From Chitinophagaceae bacterium (lineage in GTDB: Bacteria > Bacteroidota > Bacteroidia > Chitinophagales > Chitinophagaceae): DNA of 8,237 nucleotides. Location of the stretch: positions 1 to 8,237 of the forward strand of contig CANGEZ010000079.1 in assembly GCA_947452875.1 (NCBI GenBank), read 5' to 3'. Shown here one piece after another: positions 6,527 through 8,237 of the stretch. Below the pieces are notes generated by a model. It was not told the DNA's origin and searched no databases. It saw only the letters and a program-made list of their open reading frames with translations. Within the stretch, counting starts at the first letter, position 1. Each line of letters begins with the position of its first letter. The translations under genes and the position numbers were made by a program.

Positions 6527-6567
6527 AGACTGAAAAAATTAACAATCAACCCATTAAAAGTCAAAAC

Positions 6568-8237
6568 ATGCAAAAATCTACAATCACTATTATGAAAACA
6601 TTCATTTTCATAATGATTTTTTTATCAACTTTCAATCTCTATGCTACGGGAAACAGCACTAAATTTCCAGTTGCAGGAGAAATTACATTAAGTGCAGGCA
6701 ACGACACTTCTCTTGTTTTACCAAACAATAGTTTGTCAGTAAATGCTGTTGCTTCATCTACTGCTGGGATTATTACAACTTATAGTTGGTCGAAATTAAC
6801 AGGTCCATCTGATTATACTATTAGTAATTCAAGTATCTCAAATCCTACACTTTCAAATCTTGTTGAAGGCACCTATTCATTTGAAGTTACAGTTGCGGAT
6901 ATCGCTTTAAATATATTAAAAGACACAATCAATGTTGTAGTTAGCTCAAGATTACTGATTGATTTTGGTCCAACAACTACCAGTTCTCCAGATATAAATG
7001 GTAATTACTGGAACAATGTTTATGCCGCAAATAATGGCATCAAATTAAAAAATGCTGTTACCACAAATAATGTCAAAACAAATATTGGATTAAATGTGTT
7101 TAACAGAATTGATGGGTCATTTGGCATTCAGGGCCCGGGTGTAAATACAGGTAATACCGCAGGTGATGTTCAGGATTATCTATCAACTGCTACAGCAGAT
7201 TATGCTTATGCTGATCAAACCGCTGTTGGTGCAGGTTGGACTATAACAGGATTAGACGCAACTAGAACGTACACAATAAAATTCTGGGGTACTAAATCAG
7301 GAGTAACTTATCCAAATATTATTGAGATTAAAAGACAAGATGAATCAATTTGGAAATCATACAACTCTTCAAGCAATACAGATTATAACAATGCTGCAGT
7401 ATTTACTTTCACTGGAAAAACAGAAATGAGTTTTGATATCAGAGTCCAAACTGGTAGTGCTTTTGGCTATATTTCTTTGATAGACATATTTCAAACTGGT
7501 GCGTCGGATGCTAACAACGCATCGCCACTTGCTTTTGCGGGAAATGACATTTATTTAACTTCCCCTGTAAATTCTACAACATTAAATGGAAATCAGTCTA
7601 ACGATCCTGATGGAGCTGTTAGTAGCTATTTATGGTCAAGAATTTCAGGTCCTTCTCAATACACTATTTCAACCGCTAATGCTGCTTCAACAAATATCAG
7701 TAATCTCTCTGAAGGACTTTATAGTTTTGAACTTACGGTAACAGACAATTTAGGAGCAATCGATAAAGACACTGTTTCTGTTTTTGTTGGGTCAAGAATT
7801 TTAATTGATTTCGGCCAGACACAAACAACATCTCCTGATAATAACAACAATTACTGGAATAATGTTACAACAGCAACAAATGGTATCAAAATTCCAAATG
7901 CCATTAATACTTTAAATGTTAGTACAGGAACTTCTTTAAATATTGTTAATCGAATCGACGGTACTTTTAACATTGGTGGTTCTGGTGTTAATACTGGTAA
8001 TTCTTCACTAACAGTTCAAGACTATCCGAATTCATCGACTACTGATTTCGCTTTTGCAGATCCAAGTGCAACAAATGGTATTTGGAGCATTGAAGGTTTA
8101 AATCCAAACAAAACCTATTCTGTGAAATTCTGGGGAAGAAGAACTGTTTCTAACTCAAGCAGAATCATTGAAATTAAAAGAGAAGATGAAACTACATGGC
8201 AACAATATGATGCTGCCAACAATACTGATTATAACAA
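6568..8237 (+). CDS. Secreted modular repeat protein with PKD domains, 3' end outside window
   Basis: An open frame without stop runs from ATG 6568 to the window edge (556 codons visible). An in-frame ATG at 6592 (MKTFIFIM) is an alternative start; I chose 6568 for its A-rich leader. Either start gives a signal peptide ending FNLYA before TGN. Then come PKD domain 1 (from about 6682: AGND, YSWSKLTGPSDYTI, LVEGTYSFEVTV), beta-rich module 1 (from 6946: SRLLIDFG, GNYWNN, FNRIDGSF, ITGL, YTIKFWG, IIEIKRQDE), PKD domain 2 (from about 7528) and module 2 (from 7792), still incomplete. The PKD units resemble K319L-like domains. I cannot name the LIDFG module; its strands and aromatic residues would fit a carbohydrate-binding or adhesive role. 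No catalytic domain is visible. A sorting domain at the unseen C-terminus is expected but not shown. It is transcribed in the same direction as the neighbouring T9SS cargo gene. Confidence 0.85.
   Translation, partial: MQKSTITIMKTFIFIMIFLSTFNLYATGNSTKFPVAGEITLSAGNDTSLVLPNNSLSVNAVASSTAGIITTYSWSKLTGPSDYTISNSSISNPTLSNLVEGTYSFEVTVADIALNILKDTINVVVSSRLLIDFGPTTTSSPDINGNYWNNVYAANNGIKLKNAVTTNNVKTNIGLNVFNRIDGSFGIQGPGVNTGNTAGDVQDYLSTATADYAYADQTAVGAGWTITGLDATRTYTIKFWGTKSGVTYPNIIEIKRQDESIWKSYNSSSNTDYNNAAVFTFTGKTEMSFDIRVQTGSAFGYISLIDIFQTGASDANNASPLAFAGNDIYLTSPVNSTTLNGNQSNDPDGAVSSYLWSRISGPSQYTISTANAASTNISNLSEGLYSFELTVTDNLGAIDKDTVSVFVGSRILIDFGQTQTTSPDNNNNYWNNVTTATNGIKIPNAINTLNVSTGTSLNIVNRIDGTFNIGGSGVNTGNSSLTVQDYPNSSTTDFAFADPSATNGIWSIEGLNPNKTYSVKFWGRRTVSNSSRIIEIKREDETTWQQYDAANNTDYN
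6682..8237 (+). repeat. Composite PKD + LIDFG-module repeat, period about 282 codons (two copies, second cut off)
   Basis: Codons for SR(L/I)LIDFG at 6946 and 7792, and for TDYN at 7381 and 8227, are both exactly 846 bp apart, so the LIDFG modules are collinear in length. The PKD parts align with one single-codon difference (AGND at 6694 and 7537, 843 bp apart). Shared words include GPS-x-YTIS, SNL-x-EG-x-YSFE, NYWNNV, NRIDG-x-F, GVNTGN, VQDY and IIEIKR-x-DE. The protein similarity is strong but the DNA has diverged, so the duplication is not very recent. Confidence 0.85.

Overview
The window looks like chromosomal DNA of a Bacteroidota species. It is AT-rich, lacks Shine-Dalgarno-like leaders, and one gene ends in a type A C-terminal sorting domain of the type IX secretion system (T9SS), which is characteristic of this phylum. 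The triosephosphate isomerase and the SGNH hydrolase family suggest a Chitinophagales/Sphingobacteriia-like or related lineage, but this is recall and not a search result. All genes seen are on the + strand.

Layout. Bases 1-122 are the C-terminal end of an unidentified gene. It is followed after 4 nt by tpiA (127-900), an intact glycolytic triosephosphate isomerase. Next come three tightly packed membrane-protein genes: a 12-TM MOP-superfamily polysaccharide flippase with a GTG start (916-2115), an unrecognised single-TM protein with a TTG start (2131-2664), and a multi-TM protein with HTTM/DoxX-like features (2664-3473) whose start overlaps the previous stop. These probably form one transcription unit with tpiA. 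An 11-bp inverted repeat overlaps the last stop codon and may end that unit.

A roughly 150-bp spacer with a TTTGATAT repeat cluster, a run of ten A and a Bacteroidota-type -7 element leads into a large secreted protein (3621-6404). It has a signal peptide, an SGNH/GDSL hydrolase domain, six PKD-like repeats each with a conserved cysteine pair, and a T9SS sorting domain. After a 163-bp gap a second large secreted protein begins (6568) and runs off the window. It is built from a composite repeat of about 282 codons, made of a PKD (K319L-like) domain plus a beta-rich module I cannot name.

How the genes may work together. The first half joins a housekeeping enzyme to an envelope-lipid or glycan membrane cassette. 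The second half encodes cell-surface or secreted modular proteins of the kind used for polysaccharide deacylation and adhesion. A link between the two halves is inference only. The most unusual items are the flippase/single-TM/HTTM-like trio, the cysteine-paired PKD repeats behind an esterase-like domain, and the long composite repeat. No RNA genes, CRISPR arrays, insertion sequences or attachment sites were seen.
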